DNA of 64,000 nt from Amaranthus tricolor (taxonomy: Eukaryota > Streptophyta > Magnoliopsida > Caryophyllales > Amaranthaceae): the NCBI RefSeq assembly GCF_026212465.1, contig NC_080062.1, forward strand, positions 6,655,635 to 6,719,634, given 5' to 3'. Shown here in pieces: positions 1-11,992 of the stretch (positions within the stretch are counted from its first letter, which is position 1; each line of letters starts with the position of its first letter). Under the pieces are notes generated by a model, which was given only the letters and a program-made list of their open reading frames with translations, was not told where the DNA came from and ran no database searches. The position numbers were made by a program, and so were the translations under genes.

Positions 1-540
1 TACACAACAATGTGATTTAACACACTGATTTAACATGAACATGAAATGGATTTTTTAAAACAGCAATGATACTCACTGATTCAATGAACATGAACATACA
101 CAGCAGTAGCATCACATACGCAGCAATGTGATTTAACACACTGATTCATACAACACTGATTCAATGATACACAACAGCAGCATCACATACACAGTATACA
201 CATTATACTAATCAACAGCACTAACGTCAAGACTAGTCAAAACAACAATGATACACAGCAGTAGCATAACATACACAGCAGTAGAGTGTTTGCTTGCTGC
301 ACTTAACATCAAGACTGATAAAGACTCACTTAACATTAGCACTGATCAAGACTCACTTAACAGCATCCAAATTCAAAACATTGCTTGTTGTTTGCTGCTT
401 GCTGCACTAATCAACAACACTGAACAAGACAGTTTGCTGCACTAATCAACAGCACTAACAGCACATACAATGTACTCATTGCTGCACTAATCAACAGCAT
501 TGATCAACACTAGTAGATTTAACATATACACATACACTTA
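1..540. repeat. CA/ACA-rich degenerate short tandem repeats
   Basis: The stretch is built from recurring short words such as acagcagtag, acacactgatt, atgatacac and actaatcaacag in irregular order. No credible gene is seen; the 65-residue open frame inside it is a by-product of the repeats. It lies downstream of the MULE transposase and may be the element's subterminal region. Confidence 0.5.
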
Positions 541-797
541 ACATACACATAACACTTGTAGATCCAGTTCTTACAAAGTCTTAAACAAAATACATTGGTT
601 CTTGCAAAATAAAACATACGCAGATCCAGTTCTTACATTAATTGAACAAAGTACATTCAACACCTACTTCTAACTTTCAACATTTAAAGTCACATCTAAA
701 TTTGACTAATTTGATCCATTACACATGAAGCAAATCTAGTTGTTGCTGATTGCGTTTGTTGTTGACTACTAGAGCTAGGCACATCAGTTGTTGTTGA

Positions 798-2947
798 CTA
801 TTGAGTTGAAGAAGAACCCTTTTTAGGCCTTCTACCCTTTGATTTCTTCTTTTTTGTTGTTGGTGGTATGGGTGGATTCTTACAGCCCTTTTTGTTGTAA
901 CCTAGATTACCATATTTACCACATCTCTTTTGCTTGGAATCTCTAACAGCACATGCAGGCTTCTTTCCTCCTTTTCCTTCATCAGCTTCCTTCTTTCTTT
1001 TCCTCTTCTTTGGCCTTCCAGGCATCTTTCGAAATCGTGGAGGAAATGGTCTGGCCAAAGTGGTTGTGGGCCACATTTTGTGTCCTGGCATACCATGAAA
1101 CTTTGGACCATAGGTCTTTGCATACGTTTCTATATGATAGGCGTTGTGGAAAAATTGGTTGCAATCTAATTTTCTAAGAACAATACAAGCCATTGCATGT
1201 TTACAAGGGATCCCAATAAGTGTCCAACTTCTACAATGGCAAGTCTTATTGGTCAAGTTGACAACATAAGACTCTTCATCATCATCCACCTTAAACTCAA
1301 AACACATCCACTGGGATTACCCTTAAATCGTATATATCCTTTGCATTTTTTTTCAATCATTTTGTTGACAGATGGCATCAACACACTTTCAAAGTTACTC
1401 AACCCTTTCTTTTTAGCTGCACTTCTTTGCATCACATACCTCCTAATCCATTCCATTAGAGAAATTATAGGCTTCCCCCTTGCTTCTCTTAAAACGTTAT
1501 TGAATGATTCACAACAGTTGTTTAACAACATTCTAGATTTACTCCTTGTCGGAAAAGCATGCCTAGACCAATGTTTTGTAGGAATAACAACTAGATATTC
1601 ATATGCTTCAACAGAAATCTTCTTAATTTCATTCATTCCTCTATAAAAATGAAACTGTGAAAATATATTGTTACTAATTAGTTGAACTTTATCTCAAATA
1701 ATTATATGTATAGTGGAATCCATACCTTGTTGTAAGCTCTTGCTGCTCTCCAAAAGGGTTGTTTATACAACTCTCCAGGGAACTTGATCTTGAAGTTCAT
1801 ATATACCTGCAACAGAACCTAATTTTAGCTTCAGGAATCACTGAGCTGAAAGCTTCAACCAAATATCATTTTCAGTGCAATTCTTTTTTCCATATAACAC
1901 TTAAAATATTTCACTTCACAACCTAACTCCCTATTAACCTGTGTCTCAAATGCCTTCAATTTCCAAGTTGGATTTTCCCTCCAATCTTCTATGTATTTCT
2001 CAGCTAAATACAAAGCAATGACTTTATTATTTTGGTGTTGGTGACCACAAGTATGCATGGAAAAATAACTCCTTATTTGAAGTGTCTCCTCATCTTTCAA
2101 CTTCACAAAATGAACCTTAAAATTACACTTCTTCTCCTTCCCACAAACACAGTTCACAATTCTTGCGTTTGCTTTACTACAGTTGCATCTATTGTAGCAA
2201 TACACAATGATCCTACTACTACCATTATGCAGGTAATAATAATTGTAACCACATTCAATAGCATTAGTACCTTAGTGATTTTCTAAATACATATGTTGAT
2301 GGAAATTTAAGGTCTAAAGATAAATTGATCTTATCCTTGAAATCAACCTTAGGAATGAATGTAGGATAGCTACTTATACCTTCCTCATCATCATTCAATG
2401 CACGCACATCATCATTATCAGACTCCAGTTCATCCCCTTCTCCATTATAGTATATGTCTCTATTGTTTTTTTTCATCAATCTCCTTATCTACTGCCAATC
2501 TAATTTCATCATCACCTATAAACACATCGTTAAGACCATAAATTACATTTTCTACAAACAAATCAGCATCATCCTCAGATTCATCCTGATCACCACCACT
2601 ATAATCTTCATCACTACTATCATCAAAATCAGAATCTTCCTCCTCTATGTGGGCTCCCTCGGTTGCTGTGAGGTATGGGGTGGAAACAGTAGCTGAGTTT
2701 TCTGTTTTAAATCTAGGGTTAGCACTCAAAGGTTCTTTAAAACCCATATCTTTGACCAGTGGTCCCTTTTCCCCAACATCGACATGTGAATTTGTACTTT
2801 CCAACTCATCAACCTTATCTGCCACATCAGCACTTTCAATATCCACCTCATCTACCCTAACATCCCTACATTACCCACCTCAGTAGCCAACTCAGACCCA
2901 TTCTTTTTATACTTAATAGCCTTTTTTCTGGTTTTCGTTTTCTTCAT
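798..2947 (-). pseudogene. Mutator-like (MULE) transposase, catalytic core deleted
   Basis: Minus-strand pieces read in the order of a plant MuDR-type transposase. First comes a basic then acidic N-terminus (2947-2264, with a frameshift near 2855-2880). Next is a DNA-binding zinc segment rich in Cys/His (2205-1855), then the tail of the transposase domain (VIPEAKIRFC, FPGELYKQPFWRAARAYNK, about 1855-1705). The C-terminal block follows, with NNCCESFNNVLREARGKPI (1636-1253) and a SWIM finger CHCRSW...CKHAMA (about 1250-1170). The end is a basic tail with a decayed CCHC knuckle (CGKYGNLGYNKKGC). The DNA-binding segment joins almost directly to the last part of the DDE domain near 1858, so the part that should carry the first catalytic acids is absent. 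Intervening frame changes and possible small introns also break it. It is a non-autonomous remnant. Confidence 0.85.
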
Positions 2948-3988
2948 CTTATTGATCTAGCTAATTTTATGAACCCTAACAAATTATTCAGACACAACAA
3001 CAATGAATTCACAAAGTGCAAAATAAAAAACAGCAAATTAAGAAAAAAAATGCAGCAATCAGACAATCAAATGCTTAAACCAAAAAAATGAAGATGAACC
3101 CTAAATTGTAAGAATGAACTAGAAAACCATAATTGAGAAGTAGTACATACCAGTATAGGAGGAGGAATTAACTGAGATGCAATTAATGTAGAAGAAGTAA
3201 AGTGGAGGATGGTAGAGAAAGTCGAGATGGAAGAAGAAGGGTGTAATGTTTGTGTAAGTTATATCTTTCATCACTAGCATTGATGGAAGAAGAAGAAGAG
3301 TGTTTTAATTACTCACGTGATACTCCACGTGCTAGTTAAAGTGTAAAGTTAACGGTCAATATACGACAATCGTTAACTGGTAGTCATTTGCAAACTTTTG
3401 TGTTACATTAGGTTTTTTTGCACAAAAATTTACATAAGGTAGTTTTTTAAAAAGGGCATATAGATTAGGTAGTTTCTTATAATTTTTTCTTTTTTAAAAC
3501 AAAATTAATATCATTAAACACAAAAAAAAAGAAAATATAAAAAATATCAAAGTTAAAGAAATTGGATGTTTTTTAACGGATTCTGCTACGGAATTTGTTA
3601 AATTATAACCTTGTTGCTACCATGTGGAAAAAACTTTAAAAGTGCTACCACAATGCTACCATGTAGAATTGTCCGTGATTTTATTAACTCATTTTCTCTC
3701 AAAAATACTTCATTCTTTTCCTTTTTCTGTTATCAAACGTCTAATTGCTTACCTTAATTGACACATTTAAATGATTTTAATCACTTACTCATTTTATATT
3801 TTTCTAAAATTGTACGATACAATATATGTCCTCTTTCTTGTCTCAGGGACGCACTGTCCTACCCTCAATTTTGTTCACCTCTTTCTTTATTAAATTAAAC
3901 TTTAATAAATTAAAATTGAACATTGAATAATATAAATTTTCCCTTCATATATAGATTTATATAATTAATTGGATTACATAACCAACTT
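2948..3988. other. AT-rich spacer, possible MULE terminal region
   Basis: No gene is seen. The segment at about 3400-3495 (repeated gtagttt words around an A/T-rich core) looks like a MULE terminal inverted repeat, but the matching end would lie left of the window, so this is inference. Confidence 0.3.
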
Positions 3989-4129
<141 letters not shown>

Positions 4130-4242
4130 AATACTAGAATACTAGTAGAACAATAACATAAGAATAGTATTTATTTACTTATATTTGTTTATTAGGCTGT
4201 CTTTTATATTACTTTAATTTATTACATCTCTAGCTAGTTGGG

Positions 4243-5103
4243 TCATGCAGGGTGATTTTGCCGCATCAAACGATGATCACGTCGCTCAAACTTCCTAGCC
4301 CAAATGTGTTTTCCACTACTATTACGAAACTTAGCAATGTATTTTCCATTCATAATTTGATCCATATATGAAACGCATTTTAACTCCATTCGAGCATACA
4401 AACATTGAACTTTTGGATCATTTTTTGCTTCCATTTCAAAATTTTCAATACAATCTCCACACATTTCTGTAAAGAACATTTTTGCTTCCATTTCTGAGAC
4501 CGGAAACCCTCTTGAAAATGTTAGAAAAAGTGTTCTATCATCAATGGGTGCTTCAAATTTGAGTTTCCAACCCCAATTTCCTTTACTTGGAATTGTATAA
4601 TTCATGGGTAAAACATAAATTTCAAGAGAACCAAATGTTGGGTTTGGAAAACCATGAATAATAAGAGGTTTATCAAAATTAAAATTTGATGGGATTGTTA
4701 AAACTTGTAATAAAATATCAGTAAAAATCCAAGTACAAATTTCACTTAAATAAGATTTTACACCACTAATAGTAGTGTATTTTGATTGGGAAATTGTTTT
4801 CAAAGTAGTTTCTTGACCTATAATTGTAGACATAAGGGTAAGGGTACCACCATGAATTGTGGGTGATTTTGATTTAAGACAATTGATACATAAAGCACCT
4901 TCATTTGCTATGGCATCAAGAAGATTGTTTGAAATCTTTGATAAATTGTGTATGATTTTACATTGTTTTGCATTCTCTAGCCATAGAAATAGGGCCATGA
5001 TCAATAAGGTTTGGGAAGGTGGTCTTTTTAATGTGATAACAAGCCTTGCAAAGATTTCTCTATCCATGGAATGAAAGAGATGGAGTTCACCAATGGTAAC
5101 CAT
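4243..5103 (-). CDS. Plant-specific uncharacterised protein with RRM-like C-terminal half
   Basis: A single uninterrupted reading frame of 286 codons starts at ATG (5103) and stops at TGA (4243). The N-terminal half contains the pattern DREIFARLVITLKRPPSQ...IMALFLWLE followed by a helical, Cys-containing stretch. The C-terminal half has RTLFLTFSRGFPVSEMEAK, then QCLYARMELKC and ends GKHIWARKFERR. I recognise this as a family of plant proteins of unknown function, usually about 280-320 aa and single exon, whose C-terminal part resembles a degenerate RNA-recognition motif (inference). No signal peptide or membrane segment is obvious. A TATA box lies about 95 bp upstream, so the gene looks intact and expressible. 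RNA binding is plausible but not shown. Confidence 0.8.
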   Translation of the reverse strand: MVTIGELHLFHSMDREIFARLVITLKRPPSQTLLIMALFLWLENAKQCKIIHNLSKISNNLLDAIANEGALCINCLKSKSPTIHGGTLTLMSTIIGQETTLKTISQSKYTTISGVKSYLSEICTWIFTDILLQVLTIPSNFNFDKPLIIHGFPNPTFGSLEIYVLPMNYTIPSKGNWGWKLKFEAPIDDRTLFLTFSRGFPVSEMEAKMFFTEMCGDCIENFEMEAKNDPKVQCLYARMELKCVSYMDQIMNGKYIAKFRNSSGKHIWARKFERRDHRLMRQNHPA

Positions 5104-5201
5104 TGTAGGAAAGCAAAGAAAAAGAAAGCCAAATGGTGGGAGTGAAGTAGAGAAATGAGCAATGGAATAGAGAGTTGTATTAGCTTAGGCTAATCCTCTT
5201 C

Positions 5202-5208
5202 TTTTATA
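5202..5208 (-). promoter_or_regulatory. TATA box of the uncharacterised gene
   Basis: TATAAAA on the minus strand, about 99-105 bp upstream of the ATG at 5103. Transcription would start near 5175, giving a 5' leader of about 70 nt. Confidence 0.6.
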
Positions 5209-5495
5209 GGCATATGCTCATTAATTATTATTTTAATTAATTATTGTGGAATTAATGAGTAAAAACAATTAAAGAAAATTTAGCCAATAAGGAATTGCAA
5301 AAATAATTTTAACCAATAAGACATTTGCAAAAAAGTTTTACTTTATCCACGTCTTATTTCTATTACCTTATTTCTGTTGAAATAAATACATGTGTATTTA
5401 TTTCGTATCATCTTTCTTCTTTATTCCAATTTTAGCAGATTTTTATTTATTGAAACTTAATTTTATTAGAGAAAAGTTATTTATGTTGAACTAAT

Positions 5496-5929
<434 letters not shown>

Positions 5930-5939
5930 TGATATCATA

Positions 5940-8680
5940 TAGCCTAAAAGGTAATAAGCATATTGTTGTATAATTATCTCTTAGTTTTTATTTGTTCTTT
6001 CATTTCCCTCAAAATAAAAATTTTATAAAGATCTTCATATTATGAAATTTCTAACACATTTTTATAGAATACCCATATATTTATTTTTTTTGCATTAAAA
6101 ATTACTTCATTCTTTCATATTAACTGTACCCTTATTCAATAAAAATCAATAATATAAAGAAAATGTGCGAATAACACTGAATAAGTTTAGGTCAACCTCA
6201 ACCATATAAAAAATTCACCTCCAAAAGTAAAATAATCTATATTATTTAATTTTACTAAGAGAATATATAGAGTTGATTTGTTAATTTTTAGTTGGAAAAT
6301 AATACAAAAAAAACAAGTGAATATATAAAAATTGAGATAAACAAAATCAATATATTTGCAGGTGAGATTATAACTTTTTATAGGACTTTTATTTTGCAGG
6401 GTTTTCTTTATATTTGGGGGTTTAATTATTTGCGTGCATTCCTCCTATCCTCTCCCTCGAAGAGTATGGGTATGCTATGTCCACTATCTCTTCTCCCGAA
6501 CCCTATCTTTATGCAGGATGCTGGACTAAACACTATGACCATTAAAAATTTTAGACCACAACCAAATTAAAAGAACAACTCAAATAAAAAATATAGTAAG
6601 CCGTAGAGCATAGAGTATCATTTTGTAAATCCAAACACATGCAAAACACCATGCTAACAATAATCTCAATTATTGTAACTGATTTCCTAATATGTTATCT
6701 CAAAAAATATATGTAACTTATATGAAAAAGGAATAGTATATACTTTAAGTTAATTCAAATGGAGTTTTATGCATATAAGGTCATAAATCATGAATGGTTC
6801 TATATATTAAGGATTACAATAGAATTATTGACATTATTTTCTACATATATACATAATTTTTTTTATTCATTAGGATTATTATTAAAAATACTAAACCATG
6901 GTCCATGGGTCTATTAGATTAAAAAATTGTTAGAGTAGATTCAAACGATCATCATTATATACAGTGTATCCTGTATATAGAAGTTATAATCAAGATTTGA
7001 AGAGGGATAAAAAATGGCATACTCTTAGTGAAAATGATAAGAAGGTTGTGGCCAAAAACGTTCTCGCCTCAAGAGCACACTCAAATGAAAACGAACAAGA
7101 CAAGATAAAACAAGTAGCACGATATGACTAGGCAAGACTAGTATTAAGGCTCATAACATAAGCCAAACAAATATAAAAATAGTCATAAAGACACAAGCAT
7201 CAAGCTAAACAAATACTTATATATATATATCAATGGTTTAGGACAAGAATTTGACGTCCCCAACTATTGTAAATTGAATTAAAATGAAATTAAATTTAAA
7301 TAAAGTAATTCAAAAAATAGTGAAGATTAAGAATAAAAGTAATGTAATAATTCAAATTTATAATAAATTGTTTTGAAAAACCTCTCAATCATCTAACTCT
7401 TTTTGAAATTAATATAATTGATTGATAACAGATTTATACAACATCCAGTATATCATCCACATCAGAAATAACAATTACAAGCTAATGAATAACAATTGAG
7501 ATCAATTTAATTGACAATCCAAATTCATGAAACTACAATTGTAGATGATATTTGACACTTTTGTATGTTCTCCTTACGCTGTTGTTAGATTTTTCGTTCC
7601 TATTCACCCTAATTGTTCTATATGCTTTTTTAATGCTATTCTTTAATCCAATTTAATTTATACTTTATTTTTAACCTATAAATTAAAACATAGTTAAGTA
7701 GATCTTATTTAATTTGTCATAATGTAAATTATAAACTTTATTAATATCAATTTTTTAAAGCTTTTATCATGCACATAAAGATATTTAAGATCGAACGTTG
7801 TATTGAAGAGTCCAAAAAGTTAACAGGATTGGATGGATAGGATGGACTACAATTTTTAACTCTCCGTTCATAATATTTGTCCGCTTTAAGTTTTTTACTT
7901 TAGATTAAAAAATTTAGATTTGATTTTTGAAGCATATATTGAAGATAGAATATATTAATGTTGGATCTTGTTAGATTCGTCTTGATGCAAAGTTTTTTTA
8001 ACATATAAATTTTACAATTTGTTATGATGTGCACCTAAAGATATTAAGGCTCAAAATTTGCTTTAAAAAGCGTACAAAAAGTAAAGTAAACAAACAAAAA
8101 AAATCGGGAGAAATAATAAACATTTAGATTTGATGTATTTCCTACAAATTGGATTGAATTTGATATACAATTTTAGTAAATGCGAGATTAATATCTTCTT
8201 CAACATTAAAAATCTTTACAACAAATCAACTTTTACTATAAAATTAAATCATGGCGTCAAACTCATACGTAGACATGACGATATAGTATTATTTTTACTT
8301 ATTTATTTTTTCAAATCATTTTAAAAAACTTATCATCAATTAAAAGGTTAAAAATACCATTTTCAAGCATCAAGTTTATAATTAGTATTATTTCCATCCC
8401 AATTAAGGTTTTACAAGATGCTAGAAAATGCTTGACTAGTCAATAGTTATTGTTTGTTTTGTAATGATTGCAATTCATGCTTTATTTGAGGGGGGTTTTT
8501 AGAAAACATGGTAGATTTTTCTACCGTCAAGCAGTTACGTTTTGCTTGATGTCTTATGTTAAAATAATTATAATAAAATGAAAATAACTCTAAAAATATT
8601 ATATTGTCACTTATAAAATAGACAGAAAATAAATTTACAACCTATCACAATAAATAAAATAAGAAGCAATTAGCCACAGA
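5940..8680. other. AT-rich gene-free DNA
   Basis: No credible gene. The only structured piece recognised is a SINE-tail-like segment at 6430-6500, described separately. The rest is A/T-rich sequence without convincing open frames. Confidence 0.6.
6430..6500 (+). mobile_element. SINE-tail-like fragment
   Basis: TGCGTGCATTCCTCC...AGTATGGGTATGCTATGTCCACT aligns by eye with the 3' part of the tRNA-headed SINE at 16960-17020 (TGCGTGCATCTCTCT...AGAATGAGTATGATATTTTCACTT). Only the tail part is evident here. Confidence 0.45.
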
Positions 8681-8816
<136 letters not shown>

Positions 8817-8859
8817 TTAAAAGCAATTTAAATATGATCTACAATTAACTATAAATCAT

Positions 8860-10650
8860 CATCACCATCATCAACATCATCATCATCCAACCCAGTATAA
8901 CCCGCTCATAGAAAAAACAATGGACAGGGTATGCGGAGGGAAGAATGGCGGCAACTCATACCCATAGAGGAGAGCGTGGTCAAAAGAATCCCCCGGCTCG
9001 AGAAAGATATGGAGACGTAGCTACACGTGAAAGATAAAAAGACCTATAAATGAAAAAGTAGACCCACCTACAAAATAAAACAGAATAGAAATAAAAAGGA
9101 ATAGAAGGGGACAAAAAACTAATAAAAGAAACGAGAGGAGCAGGATGGTAAGAACACAAAGAGGTAATCTATGAGGGCATTAGTAATCTAAAACATAGAT
9201 ATGACGACTCCAATCACCCCTATCCCTAGTCAGGCCCTTGGAGAAATTTAGCTCACGCAAGTCAACTTTAATATGTTCATTGCAAGTTCTCCTGGGTCTT
9301 CGTCGACTCCTCTTACCCTCTACTATAATGCTTTCTACTCTCCTCACAGGGGCGGCGAGGGTCTTTCTCTGCAAATGTCCAAACCATCTCAATCTATTTC
9401 CGCGCATTTTTCCAAAAATAGGGGCTACTTCTAGTTTGTCTCTAAACTCTTGGTTCTTAATTCGATCCATCAACGTGTGCCCACACATCCACCTCAGCAT
9501 ACGCATTTCTGTGACTTTCATCTTATGTTCAAAAATTTTTTTAACAGGCCAACATGCGGTCCCATATAGCAGAGCAGGTCTGATTGTCGCCTGGTAGAAT
9601 TTTCCTTTTAACCTATTTGGAAATTTCTTATCACATAGCACCGCGGTGGCTGCACGCCACTTGATCCAACACACTTGTATGCGATGGTTTACATCTTCGT
9701 CAATCTCTCCATCCCTTTGAATGATTGATCTCAAATACTTGTACTTGGTCTTACATTTAACAACTGCTTCTCCTATGGACACCTCTGGTTCACTTACCGG
9801 TCTTGTTCCACTAAAGTCACATCACAAATACTCAGTCTTCTATGACTAATGCGCAACCCTTTACCTTTTAAAGTTTCCCTCCATTCATCCAATTTATTAC
9901 TAACCTCCTCTCTAGTTTCTGCTACCAGAACTATGTCGTCCGCGAAAAGCATGCACCATGGTACCGTCTCCCAAATAGATTGAGAAATCTCTTTCATAAT
10001 GACAGTAAAAATGAAAGGGCTTAGAACCGATCCTTGATGTAGCCCAACTTTAACCGGGAAAGGCTTTGTTATCGCCACCGGTGTTTGAATGTTAGTCGAC
10101 ACTCTGTCTTACATATCCTGTATAGCCTCAATATACACTGAAGAAATACCTCTAGCCTTGAGGCTATCCTAGATTATGCCTTGTGGTATGTTATCATACG
10201 CTTTCTCCAAGTCAATGAACACTATATGTAAATCCTTTTTTCGCTCCCTATATTTCTCCATCAGTCTCCTCAAAACATGACTTGCCTTAATGGTTGACCT
10301 TCCTGGCATAAAATCGAATTGGTTCTCTCTAATCACTATTTCTTGTCTAATTCTCTTCTCTATCACTCTTTCCCACAATTTCATTGTGTGGCTTAAAAGT
10401 TTGATACCTCTATAGTTCCCACATACTTTCGCATCACCTTTGTTTTAAACAGAGGTATTAGTGTGTTGTTCCTCCATTCTTCTGGCATTCTATGTGTCCT
10501 AAAATCGTATTAAAGAGGTTTGTCAGCCAACGAATGTCCTCTTCTCCTAAACCCCTCCACACCTCAATCGGGATGTTATTTGGTCCGACTGCCTTTGTTC
10601 TCCCCATCTTTTTGAGAGCTTTTCCTACTTCTTTTGTGGTAATAGCACTC
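8860..10650 (-). mobile_element. 5'-truncated RTE-type LINE
   Basis: The minus strand carries reverse transcriptase and the downstream 3' end of a non-LTR element. It finishes in a trinucleotide tail of ATG/GATGATG type (plus strand atcatcaccatcatcaac, 8858-8885). The endonuclease half is missing: recognisable coding similarity stops near 10650. A SINE at 17.8 kb shares this 3' end. Confidence 0.85.
9180..10650 (-). pseudogene. RTE reverse transcriptase ORF (frameshifted)
   Basis: Three frame-shifted pieces together read as an RTE-clade reverse transcriptase. The first piece, upstream of 10384, includes GPNNIPIEVW, then RENQFDFMPGRST and HIVFIDLEKAYDNIPQ (10384-10169). The second (10102-9794) has GLHQGSVLSPFIF and the catalytic FADDIVLVAE. 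The C-terminal piece (9782-9180) has KYLRSIIQRDGEIDEDVNHRI, CDKKFPNRLKGKFYQATIRPALLYG and RLRWFGHLQR. Catalytic Asp pairs are visible, but frameshifts between pieces and the missing endonuclease make it non-functional. The frame order is as expected for plant RTE elements. Confidence 0.88.
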
Positions 10651-10736
10651 GCTAATCCATCTTAAATAACTGATGTAATTACATTAGTAACTATTAACTA
10701 CTATAATCAATAATTGACCGACATAATTGCATTAAA

Positions 10737-11284
10737 AATAATGAGCCAATATAATAAATAATAAAAAATTAATAAATATGAAAAAATAATAATTAAATAA
10801 CACAAGTATTTGGAACGAGATTTACTAAAAAAATACTCCCTCCTATTCAGCCAAAGAGTCCTATTTGACTTTTCACGAATTTTAAGGTGGGTCAAAATGA
10901 GATGTTAAGGGTAGGAGAGAGAGTGATGTTATGGGTTTTTAAATGAATTGATCAAGAGATTAATTATTCCCTCCAAATTTGAAGATACTTGTATACTTTT
11001 ACAAATGGTAAATAATGAGCCAATATAATAAATAATAAAAAATTAATAAATATGAAAAAATAATAATTAAATAACACAAGTATTTGGAACGAGATTTACT
11101 AAAAAAATACTCCCTCCTATTCAGCCAAAGAGTCCTATTTGACTTTTCACGAATTTTAAGGTGGGTCAAAATGAGATGTTAAGGGTAGGAGAGAGAGTGA
11201 TGTTATGGGTTTTTAAATGAATTGATCAAGAGATTAATGATTCCCTCCAAATTTGAAGATACTTGTATACTTTTACAAATGGTA
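10737..11284. repeat. 274-bp perfect-spaced tandem duplication
   Basis: Two copies (10737-11010 and 11011-11284) are nearly identical; I see one difference (ttaattattcc versus ttaatgattcc). Each copy contains about 99 bp of flank and then about 175 bp starting at the mariner terminus TA|CTCCCTCCTATTCAGC (10836 and 11110). The duplication therefore spans the left insertion junction of the mariner-like element. Confidence 0.95.
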
Positions 11285-11709
11285 AATATTTTTCACCTCC
11301 AAAAGTCTTTAATTTTTTTCAGTTCATAGTGAAAATTACATAGTTCGGGTTCATAACCGAAAATACATACGTCCTACAAATACATTACATAATTAGTCCG
11401 ACTAATAAAGAAAATTACATAGTTCGACTACTTAATCTCGGATAGCCTTCTCAATTCTTCAACAGCTTCGATGTAGTTGCAGTCTTTGTTGATCATGTGG
11501 GTGCGGATTTTTTTTCGATCAGTGACTTCAGATTTTTCACATTACCAAAAAAATCAATGAATTAATATTTTTATAAATTGCCACGGAATTGTAAACAATT
11601 AACCAAATTTTCATTTTGTAAAAAAATCATCACAGTACCATCCCATTTTGTTTCAAAAAACCAAAAACAAATGTCCAAAAAAAAACAGAAATCAACTTAA
11701 ACAAACCAG

Positions 11710-11859
11710 AAACCAGAATGCACAAACAGACGCCAAAAATGAAAATGCAAGCTAAACAGAAACCAGAATACACAAACAGGGCCCAAAAATGAAAGTGCAA
11801 GCTAAACAGAAATCAGAATACACAAACAGGCGCCAAAAGTGAAAGTGCAAGCTAAAAGA
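11710..11859. repeat. 50-bp minisatellite, three units
   Basis: Units begin at 11710, 11760 and 11810. Each contains cagaat.cacaaacag then tgaaa.tgcaagctaaa, with a few substitutions between units. It lies just upstream of the transposase start. Confidence 0.9.
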
Positions 11860-11992
11860 AAATCAACTTAAACAAATCAGAAACCAAAGTCATCAAATGT
11901 TGGCGCCATTAATGAAAATGCAAAACAGATATTCAGACCTAGTTGATTATATACCAAGTCATCAACCTCATTAATTACACATCCAAATTAAA

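Noticed and set aside
930..1646. Plus-strand open frames of 74-149 codons at the MULE locus
   Set aside because: They are antisense to the recognisable SWIM and transposase segments on the minus strand.
8860..8890. Short regularly repeated tcatca units as a CRISPR-like or coding repeat
   Set aside because: This is the simple trinucleotide tail of the RTE LINE.
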